Origin: Phycisphaerales bacterium
Lineage (GTDB): Bacteria > Planctomycetota > Phycisphaerae > Phycisphaerales > UBA1924
Assembly: GCA_017640485.1 (NCBI GenBank)
Contig: JAEPQP010000015.1
Coordinates: 1 to 34,812, forward strand
Length of the DNA stretch: 34,812 nucleotides
Reading direction: 5' to 3'
Shown here: positions 16,719 through 26,205 of the stretch, one piece after another
How positions within the stretch are numbered: the first letter of the stretch is position 1
How the letters are laid out: each line of letters starts with the position of its first letter
Program-made: the position numbers and the translations under genes
Notes under the pieces: generated by a model
Told to the model about the DNA's origin: nothing
Database searches by the model: none
What the model saw: only the letters and a program-made list of their open reading frames with translations

Positions 16719-19349
16719 TTATGGACACCCATTCGCAAACGAGGACAGGAAGAGTGAGATATCGAAGAAGTCGAACTCGCCGTCTTGGTTGAAGTCGGCC
16801 GCGGGGTCCATCGCGGTGAACTGGGACAGGAAAGTTGAGATGTCGAAGAAGTCGATCTCGCCGTTGAAATCGATGTCCGAATCACAGACTGCACCGATGC
16901 GGATCTCATCAGCGAAGTATCCGATCTTGTAGCTCAGGCGCGGATCGGCTGGTGGCGGGGGCGCGATGAGCGTGTCGAATGTGCCGCTGACTCCCGCGTC
17001 GGCAGTCACGATGGTCGCGACAAATGAGGTGGTCGGGACGAATCCATCGATGAGGGAGATATCGAGTGTGCCGTCGGCCTGGAAGGTGGACGATGAGTCG
17101 ATCGCGTCATGGCTCAGTGGTCCGGCGATCTCGATTTCGAGCGCGCTGGAATCAGTGAGTGTGATCGGGCTGGAGGCTGAGAGTGTCCCTGCGGAGAGTC
17201 CCGGAGCGATGGTGCCCTGATTGATGAGGGGGGTATTGATGGTTCCGATTCCAGAGATAGTGTGCGATGGGCCGTTGGTCAGGACGCGATCGAGTGTGTC
17301 GCTGTTGATCCGTGCGCGGATTGAGAATCCTGAGAGCTTGAGCTCGCCGGAGCCGTCGAGTGTGAGATCGTTCTGGAGAGTCATGAATGTGGACGCGGCG
17401 ACGTTTCCTGGATTGACATTGATCGTTTCGTTATTGGTGTGGGTGCCGCTGAGTTCAAGGGTCCGTCCCTGTTCGACAATGAGCATTGCTTCGTTCGTGA
17501 CATTCTCGAATCGGGTTGTGCCGCCTTGAACATTGAATACCCCGGTTCCTGAGGATTCGATAAAGCCTCCAGAAATGAGTGTGTTTTGGAGTTCAACCTC
17601 GGCGTCGTTCGCAGCGATGGATGCTCCGGAATTTTGGATCACGCTTGATCCAGTGCTGATTTCAAGGATCGCGTTGTTGTTGGATTGGATCGTGTTGTTA
17701 TTCATGATCTCGACATTGTCGATGAAGAGTTCTTGGCCTGGTTCTTCGGCAAGGATCTGGCCGTTATTAATCATATTTGCGTCGATGCGCCCGAAGCCTT
17801 GGATGGTGTGATTTGGACCATTCGTGATGGTGAATGTCGAAAGAACAGAGACGATTTGAGCTCTGGTCGAAACGCCGTTGAGGGTTACGGTTCCGTTGCC
17901 ATTGAATGAGCCTGAGTCCATGAATCGCAGGTTTGTTTGGGCGGCGATATTGGTCGGGTTGATCAGGATGTTCCCGTTGTTGGTGATGGAGCCTCGGATT
18001 TGAAGCGCATCGCCAGCAGTGACATGAACTTGTGCTTCGTTGACCACGGACCGGAGTTCGGTGACGAATACCACTTCGTGGATTCCGGTTCCGCTGGTGA
18101 GGGTTCCACCCTCGATTTCGGGGCCGTTGTACCTGATGTTGCTTCTATTCGCGTCGAGAGATCCACCAGCGGTCTGGTCGAGTGTGATGTTGTTGATCTC
18201 AAGGATGCCGTCATCGGCTGACATGGTGCCGTTGTTCGTCTTGTTTTCACCGGAGCACAGGAGGGTTACGCCTGGGACATTGGCGGTGATGAGTCCGTTG
18301 TTCACAACACTGCCGAAGATTCGTCCAAAGCCGTCGATGGTGTGGTTGACATCGTTAGTGATGACTCCGCCGCCGGCGGTGGTGATCTGGGCGCGTGTCG
18401 AGACGCCGTTGAGTTTGACGACCCCTGACCCGGTGAGCAGGACATCGTTATCCGCATCGAGCGTGGTTACTGCTGCGATATTGTTCGGGTTCACGAGGAT
18501 TTCGCCTGAGTTTGTGATGGTGTCGGAGAGATTCAGGGTTCTCCCGGTATCGACGAGGACATCCCCGTTGGTCTCGAGGTCATCAAAGATTGGCGAACCT
18601 GTCGAGGTGACAACACCTCCGTTGATGCCTTCGACGGTGCCTCCAGAAATGGTGGCGCTTTGGATATTGACCGATCCGCCGTCTGCTCGGATGACGCCGG
18701 AGGGGGTTTGATTGATCAGAAGGGTGTCGAAGTTCAGATGGAGGATGCCGTCGTTGGTCGCTCCGATGATGCTGTTGTTATTGATGTTTCCAAAGCGGAA
18801 ATCGAGCGTGTTGAACGGGCTATTGGCGCCGATGGTGCCGTTGTTGTTGATGTCTCCGAAGAGCTGCCCGAATCCCTCAATAGTGTGTCCTGCGCCTTGG
18901 GTGAGTGTGGAACCGGCTTCGATGATGAGGCGTGCGCGTGTGGATAGTCCGTTGAGGACGATCGACCCGCTCCCGTTGAGACTCGCAGAGTCTTTCCAGA
19001 AGAGCGAGGTCTGCGCGGCAGCGCTGGTGGAGTTGATGACATAGGTGCCCTCGTTTTCAAAGTCTCCAAAGAGCTCGTGCTGGCGACCGAACTGGAGTTC
19101 GATCGTCGCGTCGGGATTCATGTTGTCGATGTCGTTGGTGTCGAAGTTGCCGCCGATGGTGATTGTGTAGAGCCCATTGTTGGGGATCACCGCGTTGTTG
19201 GTTGAGTTGATTGGCGCGATCGTGGGGCTCCAGTTGGTCGGGATGGACCAGAACCCGTCCGTGGTGAGATCCCAGGTCGATGTCTGTGCGAGCCCCGCGC
19301 TGTTGACCATCGCGAGGGCGGATACGGCTGAAACGAACTTGATGTGCAT
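16719..19349 (-). CDS. Secreted beta-repeat surface protein with GC-type dockerin tail (paralog A, about 4 repeats)
   Basis: ATG 19349 preceded by GGAGAG; signal MHIKFVSAVSALAMVNSAGLAQ; four LNG-x-STRA-type repeat signatures; tail CDSDIDFNGEIDFFDIS...NGCP. Confidence 0.85.
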   Translation of the reverse strand: MHIKFVSAVSALAMVNSAGLAQTSTWDLTTDGFWSIPTNWSPTIAPINSTNNAVIPNNGLYTITIGGNFDTNDIDNMNPDATIELQFGRQHELFGDFENEGTYVINSTSAAAQTSLFWKDSASLNGSGSIVLNGLSTRARLIIEAGSTLTQGAGHTIEGFGQLFGDINNNGTIGANSPFNTLDFRFGNINNNSIIGATNDGILHLNFDTLLINQTPSGVIRADGGSVNIQSATISGGTVEGINGGVVTSTGSPIFDDLETNGDVLVDTGRTLNLSDTITNSGEILVNPNNIAAVTTLDADNDVLLTGSGVVKLNGVSTRAQITTAGGGVITNDVNHTIDGFGRIFGSVVNNGLITANVPGVTLLCSGENKTNNGTMSADDGILEINNITLDQTAGGSLDANRSNIRYNGPEIEGGTLTSGTGIHEVVFVTELRSVVNEAQVHVTAGDALQIRGSITNNGNILINPTNIAAQTNLRFMDSGSFNGNGTVTLNGVSTRAQIVSVLSTFTITNGPNHTIQGFGRIDANMINNGQILAEEPGQELFIDNVEIMNNNTIQSNNNAILEISTGSSVIQNSGASIAANDAEVELQNTLISGGFIESSGTGVFNVQGGTTRFENVTNEAMLIVEQGRTLELSGTHTNNETINVNPGNVAASTFMTLQNDLTLDGSGELKLSGFSIRARINSDTLDRVLTNGPSHTISGIGTINTPLINQGTIAPGLSAGTLSASSPITLTDSSALEIEIAGPLSHDAIDSSSTFQADGTLDISLIDGFVPTTSFVATIVTADAGVSGTFDTLIAPPPPADPRLSYKIGYFADEIRIGAVCDSDIDFNGEIDFFDISTFLSQFTAMDPAADFNQDGEFDFFDISLFLSSFANGCP
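17314..18940 (-). repeat. Tandem ~180-aa coding repeats within paralog A
   Basis: The LNG.STRA codon block starts near + strand 17314, 17860, 18391 and 18934 (spacing 546, 531, 543 nt). Confidence 0.75.
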
Positions 19350-19445
19350 TACTCTCTCCATTGAATGCAATATGAACTGTGTGTGTGAATTACACATACA
19401 CCCCCAGCAGTGTGCTACAAAGGGGCATGTTGATAACGAACGATC

Positions 19446-22400
19446 TTACGGACACCCGTTGGCGAACAACGACAGGAAGAGCGAGATGTCGAAGAAGTCG
19501 AATTCTCCGTCCTGGTTGAAGTCCGCGGCCGGATCCATCGATGTGAACTGAGACAAGAAGATTGAGATGTCGAAGAAGTCAATCTCTCCATTGAAATCGA
19601 TGTCCGAATCACAGACTGCACCGATGCGGATCTCGTCTTCAAAGTAGCCGATCTTGTAGCTCAGGCGTGGATCCGCTGGTGGTGGGGGCGCGATGAGTGT
19701 ATCGAAGGTCCCGGTGACACCCCCGTCGGCGGTCACGATCGTTGTGACGAAGGATGTGGTCGGGACGAATCCATCGATGAGTTGGACATTGAGCACGCCG
19801 TCTGCGTGGTAAGTGGATGTGGAATCGATCCGGTCATTGCTTGACGCGCTCGCAATCTCGACCTTATAGGTGCTTGTGTCTGAAAGCGTGATTGGTTGCG
19901 ATGCGCTCAAGACTCCGACGGACAGCCCCGGCGCGAAGGTGCCGTGGTGGGTGAGCGGTGCGTTGATCTGACCGATTCCCGAGAGGGTCTGGTCCGCTCC
20001 GAGTGTGAGCCCGGCGCCGGTGATCTGTGATCGAGAAGTGGAACCGTTCAGGATGATATCGCCCATCCCGTCGATCATCGCGGGAGCGGATGATGTCAGT
20101 GGGGTTGCGAATCCTCCGTTGGTGTTGTTTATGGTGATGGTGTTGTGATTGGTCAGGGTTCCAGCGACCTCAATCGATGACCCGCTGTTGCTGCTCATCG
20201 GTGCGAGATTCACGACATCTTCGAGCACTGCTGAACTGATGACTCTGGTTGCTCCTGAAGCGAGTGCATCGAGGGTGCCGCCCTTGATGGCGGCGCCTGT
20301 GAGTGTGAGCAGGCCGTCGTTATTGAGGATCTGTCCGCCGGCGGATTGGTCGATCTCGATATTTTGTACAGTGATCGCTGAGGTCGGCTGGATCTGGATG
20401 AGTGTGTTGTTCACCTTGTTCTGGATCTGCAGAGTCATCGTCTGGTTCGGGACTTCAGAACTGATCAAGCCGTTGTTGATCAAGGATGCGTTGACCTGAC
20501 CCATCCCTCGCACGGATTGGAGGCTGTCGATCGTTCCGGTTTGACCCGGATCGGAGTTGAGCTGCGATCGGCTGCCGGTGCCGTTGAGCACGATGGACCC
20601 TGTCCCGCTGATCGAGGATGAGTCGGTGAATACCAGTGAAGTGGGGAAGCCTCCGTTGGAGTTGTTGACGATGATTGTGTCGTTGTTCTCTATGCCGTTG
20701 GGGATTCTGAGCACGGTCCCGGTGTTCATCGATGTCGCGGCGTTATTGACGACTTGGTCATAGGTCGTGATGCCGGAGTTCAGGAGCACTGACCCGGCGC
20801 TCGCGTTGATGGTGCCATCGATAATGTCGGTGGTATCGAGGGTCAGGAGTCCATCCCCGACATTGATTTGTGCCGCGGGGTCTTGTGTGATGGTGATGTT
20901 GCTAATGTTGATGGTGGAGTCGGGTTGGATAGAAATCAGGTTGTTGTTGACCTTGTCATTGACGCGGAGGAACATGGTCTGACTTGATCCGGAGGAATCG
21001 ATCTGTCCGTTGTTGATTAATGAAGCGTTGATCTGACCGAATCCATTGACGAGATGGTCACCCGCGATGGTCATGGTGTGACCGATATCGGTATTGAGCT
21101 GTGCTCTGCTTCCCGAACCGTTCAGGAGGGTGTTCCCTGTACCTGATAGAGTCGTGGAATCTTTAAACTGGATCGGTGTCGGGAATCCGCCGTTTGAGTT
21201 ATTCACGGTGATAGTCGAGTTGTTGATCAGTCCGTCGGTGACTTCCAGTACAGTGCCGGTGTTCATGGAGAGTGGTGAGTTCAGTTCCATGCTGTCAAAT
21301 GCGTTGACACCTGAGTTCAGTCGTGCGAATCCGATGGTTGAGTTGATTGATCCATCCAGGATCGTGGTCGAGTTCATATCGAGCAGGCCTTCGTCGATCT
21401 GGATACTGCCCCCACCTGTCTGATCCACTGTAATCGGATTTAGGGTCATGATTGAGTCGTTGATAATCCGGTAGATGTTGTTATTGACTTGATCTGCTGA
21501 GTTAAAGAGGAGCGAGGTTGATGGGAAGTTTGCGACGATCTCGCCGTTGTTGGCGATCGTGCACTGGATGACGCCCTGTCCCAGGATGGTGTGGGTGGAT
21601 GCCTGGGTGACCAGGTCGGCCGGGTCGAGCGCAAAGAGAATTGATCGTGTTCCTACTCCGTTGAGAAGAATGCTCCCTGTTCCGTTGAGCGCAAATGGGT
21701 TCTGAAACTGGATTGCGGATTGGAATCCGCCGTTGCTGTTGTTGATGGTGAGTGTTCCATCGTTCTGAACGGTATCGATGAGGTTCAACAGGACTCCGGT
21801 AGTGGTTTCTCCGTTCCCAGTGAGTTGCACGGAATCAAATGTATTGGTGCCTTGGTTGGCGGTCCAGTTGAAACCAGGCATGGATTGGATCGTTCCGTTG
21901 GTGACGACTGAGTTCTGGAAGTTGAGATTCCCGTCAACCACACTGATTGTGCCGCTCGGAGATTGTGTGATGTCCAGGGTCACGAGGTTCATGATCGAGC
22001 CGTTGATAACTTCGATGCTGTTGTTGTTGGTCCAGGCACCGGTCCGCACATCCAATAGCGTGCTCGGCGTGCTGGCACTGATGGTACCATCGTTCACGAA
22101 ATCCCCGATGATGCGTCCGATGCCGTTGATGGTGTGTCCAGCGCCATTGGTCACCACTGCGCCTCCGGCGGACACGACCTGAGATCGTGTCCCTGAGCCG
22201 TTGAGCGTGATGGTCCCGGTTCCTGAGATCATTCCGGTGCTGTTGAAATTGAAGTTGGATGCGAATCCTCCGTTGGAGTTGTTGATGAGGATGAGCCCGT
22301 TGTTGATGATGCCGTTCTGGACTCCCAGCGTGACACCAGTGTTGGTCGAGAGGGTGCAGTCGGGATCAAAGATGCTGACGGATCCGAGTCCATTGGTGGT

Positions 22401-22610
22401 GACATTGAGTGTCGCGGTGTAGGCCCCCCCGATCGAGAAGACGGCGGTCTCGGTCACCATGCTCGGGACGGTCGCGGGTGTCCAGTTTGCAGGGGCGTTC
22501 CAGAGTCCACCGGCTCCGTTGTTCCAGTTGATATTCTGCGCGCTGGCGCTGGTGGCCGCGGTCCCTGCGAGTGCGATGAGTGCGAGTGCTTTGGTGGGGA
22601 GGGTATTCAT
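19446..22610 (-). CDS. Secreted beta-repeat surface protein with GC-type dockerin tail (paralog B, 5 repeats)
   Basis: ATG 22610; signal MNTLPTKALALIALAGTAATSASAQ; five LNG-x-G(T/S)R-type signatures spaced 537-540 nt; tail nearly identical to paralog A. Confidence 0.85.
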   Translation of the reverse strand: MNTLPTKALALIALAGTAATSASAQNINWNNGAGGLWNAPANWTPATVPSMVTETAVFSIGGAYTATLNVTTNGLGSVSIFDPDCTLSTNTGVTLGVQNGIINNGLILINNSNGGFASNFNFNSTGMISGTGTITLNGSGTRSQVVSAGGAVVTNGAGHTINGIGRIIGDFVNDGTISASTPSTLLDVRTGAWTNNNSIEVINGSIMNLVTLDITQSPSGTISVVDGNLNFQNSVVTNGTIQSMPGFNWTANQGTNTFDSVQLTGNGETTTGVLLNLIDTVQNDGTLTINNSNGGFQSAIQFQNPFALNGTGSILLNGVGTRSILFALDPADLVTQASTHTILGQGVIQCTIANNGEIVANFPSTSLLFNSADQVNNNIYRIINDSIMTLNPITVDQTGGGSIQIDEGLLDMNSTTILDGSINSTIGFARLNSGVNAFDSMELNSPLSMNTGTVLEVTDGLINNSTITVNNSNGGFPTPIQFKDSTTLSGTGNTLLNGSGSRAQLNTDIGHTMTIAGDHLVNGFGQINASLINNGQIDSSGSSQTMFLRVNDKVNNNLISIQPDSTINISNITITQDPAAQINVGDGLLTLDTTDIIDGTINASAGSVLLNSGITTYDQVVNNAATSMNTGTVLRIPNGIENNDTIIVNNSNGGFPTSLVFTDSSSISGTGSIVLNGTGSRSQLNSDPGQTGTIDSLQSVRGMGQVNASLINNGLISSEVPNQTMTLQIQNKVNNTLIQIQPTSAITVQNIEIDQSAGGQILNNDGLLTLTGAAIKGGTLDALASGATRVISSAVLEDVVNLAPMSSNSGSSIEVAGTLTNHNTITINNTNGGFATPLTSSAPAMIDGMGDIILNGSTSRSQITGAGLTLGADQTLSGIGQINAPLTHHGTFAPGLSVGVLSASQPITLSDTSTYKVEIASASSNDRIDSTSTYHADGVLNVQLIDGFVPTTSFVTTIVTADGGVTGTFDTLIAPPPPADPRLSYKIGYFEDEIRIGAVCDSDIDFNGEIDFFDISIFLSQFTSMDPAADFNQDGEFDFFDISLFLSLFANGCP
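20029..22189 (-). repeat. Tandem ~180-aa coding repeats within paralog B
   Basis: The LNGxGxRS codon block starts near + strand 20029, 20566, 21103, 21643 and 22183 (spacing 537, 537, 540, 540 nt). Confidence 0.8.
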
Positions 22611-22701
22611 GGCGAGTTCTCTCTTGGTGTGTGTCTCTCTCAAGTGTCGATCTATGGACCGATAGACCAAGTTTATAAGGGAAATGCACTAAGCCAAAAG
22701 A

Positions 22702-22727
22702 AAAAACCCGTGAGAACACGGGTTTTT
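22702..22727 (-). terminator. Rho-independent terminator for the gene ending at 22750
   Basis: AAAAACCCGTG (22702-22712) / CACGGGTTTTT (22717-22727), followed on the minus strand by a T-rich tract. Confidence 0.85.
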
Positions 22728-22749
22728 GGGGTTTGGGGGGGAGTTTGCT

Positions 22750-25044
22750 TTATGGGCAGCCCGCGCTGAACGCCGTCAGGAAGCCTGAGATATCAAAGAA
22801 GTCGAATGCGCCGTCTCCTGAGAAATCTGCGGATGGGTCCTGAGCACCGAAAGCTGTAAGGAATCCGGAGATATGGAAGAAGTCGCGCACGCCGTCGTCG
22901 TTGAAGTCGGCGATGCAGTCTGGAGCATCGACACAGGACGCGAGTTCGATCTTCACGGCATCGACCCCCGCTTCGACGACGGATCCATCACCCGTATCTC
23001 CGGCACGGAATCGGATCCGGACCTGGGTCGATGGGTTGGTGTAGATCTCGCTGAGATCGAAGCTGTAGACATTCCATCCGCCTCCGGCGTTCGGGTGACC
23101 CGGTCCGATGGTGTCGAGGGATTGCCAGTTCGCGCCGTTGTTGTTGGAGATGTCCACAAACATGGTGTCGTCGGTGACGCCGATGTTGTTGGAATACCAG
23201 AGCGCGTAGGAGAGGATGGGGGTGCCTTCACCGGTTGCGTCGAGCGCGGGGGAGGTGAGTGTGGTGGTCCCACCGTCCACATCGGAGTTGCCCTCTTCGT
23301 TGTCGGTCAGGTAGCAGCGTCCGGAACCATCGAAGTCGGTTGGTGGATCGCCGCGTCCGCCTCCGCCGTTAGGTACGCCGCGTTCCCAGGCGCCGTCGTC
23401 AACCGATCCGGAGACCGACCAGCCGCCGTTGGTTTGGAAGTTCTGGGAGTAGGTTTCTTCGAATCCCGATGCGACGGAAGCGGAGTAGAACTCGCTGGGT
23501 GCGTTGACCGGGAGGGTTTTGGTTTCGCCGTCGCTATCCGTTGCGCGGAAGTAGTAGCGGAACTCTTCGCCGCAGTCGATCTGCGGGGACTGCGCCGATG
23601 CGGTGCCGTCGCCGTTGTTGATCATTGCGATCGGTGTGAATCCCGAGCCATCGACATCAACGAACATCTCGATGGCCTGGAAAGTGGTGCCGTCGCGGGT
23701 CACGATGTTGACATTGATCGGGTTTCCACCTTCGGGGAGGACATTCTCTGGGAGACCGTCGGCTTGCTGGAGTGCGAAGCCATCAAGGTCTGCGTCCAGA
23801 CGGACGAGGAACAATCCACGCTCGATGTCTGAGATCGCGATGGTTCCTGATGGGAAGAACGGGTAGTTCGACCACGCACCATTGAAGTTGCTGCTGTTGG
23901 ATCCTGGATATGTATCGAAGTATGCGACCTCAACCGGATTGGTTGGATCGAGTGCGTCAAAGACACGGAGTCCCGAACGGTAGTTGGACTCGTAGATGAC
24001 CGAGTCGCGTGTGTAGAGGTTGTGGTCTGCGGCTCCGAGTCCGCTGGTGAAGCCTCCGATGAACTGTGGGTTCTCGAGGTCTTCGACATTGATCATGCGT
24101 GTCGTGGTGACGGGAACCTGTCCGCCTTGCTCGTCGAGTTCGTCGTTGAGATAGAGGATCGTGCGATCGGTCGAGAGCCAGCACTGGTGGGAGTAGGACG
24201 AGTTTGGGTAGAAGAGTGTCGACAGGGTGATCGGGTTGTTGGGATCGGTCACATCCGCAATACGGAGACCGGTTTCGGTCGCGCCGTTGCCGAATCCGGA
24301 GGAGAGGAACGCGATCTCGCGTCCATCGTACTCGCCGCCTTCCCAAATGACGACCTGTGCGTCGTGGACATACATCTCGGTCCATCCATTATTGAGTGAT
24401 GGGAGCGCGGGGTTGGAGATGTCGATGTTGATCAGTCCGCCGTTGCCGATGTTGGCGCCGCAGATCCAGAGCGACCCGGAGTCTTGATTGACAACGATGT
24501 TGTGTGTTGAGGAGTATCCGCCGCTGGTCCAGTTGCGGACGAGGGTGACATTCCCGTTGTCGATGTTGGAGAGGTTCATGACCTGGATGCCCGAGCCGCC
24601 TTCGGAGACGCCGTATGCGTACTGCCCGACGACTTTGACATCGTGCCAGAGTGAGGATGGTCCGGAGATGGTGTCGACGACGACGGGATTGATCGGGTCG
24701 GTGATCTCGACGAATCCGTATCCGCCTTCGAGACCCATGATGACATATTCGCGCCCGGATGGGGAGACATATCCCCAGCAGTCGTTGCCCGAGTTGCGGT
24801 TGACGCCTGGGAAGTTATTGAGCGGGATATTGGCGAGCAGGGTCATGTTCTGGAAGTCGAACAGCCCGCGGTTTTGGGTCGAGTCGCCGGCGGTCCAGAT
24901 CGGCCCGAAGACCGGTGGTTGGCGATCGAGGAGTTTGAGGTAATCGTCGTCGTGTGCGCTTGCAACGGTCGAGCAAGCAAGCGTGAGGGAGATCGCGGTA
25001 AGGGTTTGGCGAGAACGCGATCCCTGGGAGGACTGGTGACGCAT
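22750..25044 (-). CDS. Choice-of-anchor B family / LVIVD-repeat secreted protein with GC-type dockerin tail
   Basis: GYVSPSGREYVIMGLEGGYGFVEITDPINPVVVDTISGPSSLWHDVKVVGQYAYGVSEGGSGIQVMNLS resembles choice-of-anchor B proteins; signal peptide; tail CIADFNDDGVRDFFHIS...AGCP; SD-like AAAGGAAAA. Confidence 0.85.
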   Translation of the reverse strand: MRHQSSQGSRSRQTLTAISLTLACSTVASAHDDDYLKLLDRQPPVFGPIWTAGDSTQNRGLFDFQNMTLLANIPLNNFPGVNRNSGNDCWGYVSPSGREYVIMGLEGGYGFVEITDPINPVVVDTISGPSSLWHDVKVVGQYAYGVSEGGSGIQVMNLSNIDNGNVTLVRNWTSGGYSSTHNIVVNQDSGSLWICGANIGNGGLINIDISNPALPSLNNGWTEMYVHDAQVVIWEGGEYDGREIAFLSSGFGNGATETGLRIADVTDPNNPITLSTLFYPNSSYSHQCWLSTDRTILYLNDELDEQGGQVPVTTTRMINVEDLENPQFIGGFTSGLGAADHNLYTRDSVIYESNYRSGLRVFDALDPTNPVEVAYFDTYPGSNSSNFNGAWSNYPFFPSGTIAISDIERGLFLVRLDADLDGFALQQADGLPENVLPEGGNPINVNIVTRDGTTFQAIEMFVDVDGSGFTPIAMINNGDGTASAQSPQIDCGEEFRYYFRATDSDGETKTLPVNAPSEFYSASVASGFEETYSQNFQTNGGWSVSGSVDDGAWERGVPNGGGGRGDPPTDFDGSGRCYLTDNEEGNSDVDGGTTTLTSPALDATGEGTPILSYALWYSNNIGVTDDTMFVDISNNNGANWQSLDTIGPGHPNAGGGWNVYSFDLSEIYTNPSTQVRIRFRAGDTGDGSVVEAGVDAVKIELASCVDAPDCIADFNDDGVRDFFHISGFLTAFGAQDPSADFSGDGAFDFFDISGFLTAFSAGCP

Positions 25045-25237
25045 CGAATTTTCCTTTCAAGACCCACCGATCTGACTGGATCGGCGTACAACTGGAGCGA
25101 TGGCCTCGAGCGAGGCGTCTCTGTATACGCTGAATCGTCGTTTCCGGTTGCTTTTTTCGCGGAATCCGGAGAATCTAGTGCGAATTACGCGTCAACGATT
25201 GCACGGCCCTCGTATGGGGATCCGAAAGGAGATCTGG

Positions 25238-26188
25238 ATGCAGAGAACAGTGGTATATTGGACGCTGATTCTGTTCATGACGAGCGTTTCCGCTTCGTTC
25301 GCACAGTCGGAATCCGACAATCTGCGCCGATCCCTGTTGGTTGCTCAGCAAGAGGTTGAGCCGACGGTGACGATCCGATGGTTGAGTAAGACCGGCCCTC
25401 GCGTGCTCAAAGGCACACTGCCGTACGGCCCCCCAATGGGTGGCGAAGTCCTCAACCGGGTCGAGGTCGACAGCGAGGATGCTGAGTCAACCGATGCGAG
25501 CAGTAACATCCGGGCATATATGGCGCTGGGCGGTTCCCGCGTGGATACCGGTGCGGGACATCCCAAAGGCGTGGTGGTGCGAGTGGGGTTGACGAAGGTT
25601 GATTCGGCTCGTCCATTCTTTGCGAAGATCGTCCCCGGGACATCGGTTGTGATCGAGCTCGAAGGGGTCGCGCTGACCCAGCCCGTCAAGTTCCACGAGG
25701 GTACGGCCCTGATGCACATGAAATACGCGATCGGGGATCTGGAAGCGTGTTCACTGCCTGGGACCGCTCGGAACCAGTACCTGCTCTCCCATCCGGACGA
25801 CACACTCGCGGGACGCGTGACAGAGGGGCTCAACGCGACGCGTGGCGCGTTTGAGGATCGGGGAGCGGGAATGCTCCACGGCGACTTTCGTATCAATATC
25901 AATGAGAACGAAGACGGCGCCGAACGCGTTGGGTTCCGATTCGAAGTGCCGTATGGCATGTTCCGGCATCTTCAAGATCCTTGGGACTCGGTGCTTCCGG
26001 GGACCTTCTTTGAACCGATCCACCTGCATGCGGAAGTCGAGATGCTCCCGCTCTGGGCAACCCCGATCGATCTCTCGCAGATTGTGGATACCGAAGCCGA
26101 GGTGCGCAACGAGACCAACGAGCCACGGCGTCTGAACGAGGAAGCTGTGGACGAGCCCACGACCGATTCTGAGATCAAAGACGACTGA
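25238..26188 (+). CDS. Secreted protein of unknown function
   Basis: ATG 25238 preceded by AAAGGAGAT; signal peptide MQRTVVYWTLILFMTSVSASFAQ; no family recognised. Confidence 0.7.
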   Translation: MQRTVVYWTLILFMTSVSASFAQSESDNLRRSLLVAQQEVEPTVTIRWLSKTGPRVLKGTLPYGPPMGGEVLNRVEVDSEDAESTDASSNIRAYMALGGSRVDTGAGHPKGVVVRVGLTKVDSARPFFAKIVPGTSVVIELEGVALTQPVKFHEGTALMHMKYAIGDLEACSLPGTARNQYLLSHPDDTLAGRVTEGLNATRGAFEDRGAGMLHGDFRININENEDGAERVGFRFEVPYGMFRHLQDPWDSVLPGTFFEPIHLHAEVEMLPLWATPIDLSQIVDTEAEVRNETNEPRRLNEEAVDEPTTDSEIKDD

Positions 26189-26205
26189 TCGTGTAGAGTA
26201 CGCGC

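Noticed and set aside
16589-16909. Minus-strand ORF across the tRNA-Leu and the dockerin tail
   Set aside because: Overlaps the tRNA gene and a terminator; alternate frame of the dockerin tail.
16719-22610. Tandem repeats considered as a CRISPR-like or satellite array
   Set aside because: Repeats are ~540 nt, lie in frame within coding sequence and are diverged; they are protein-domain repeats.
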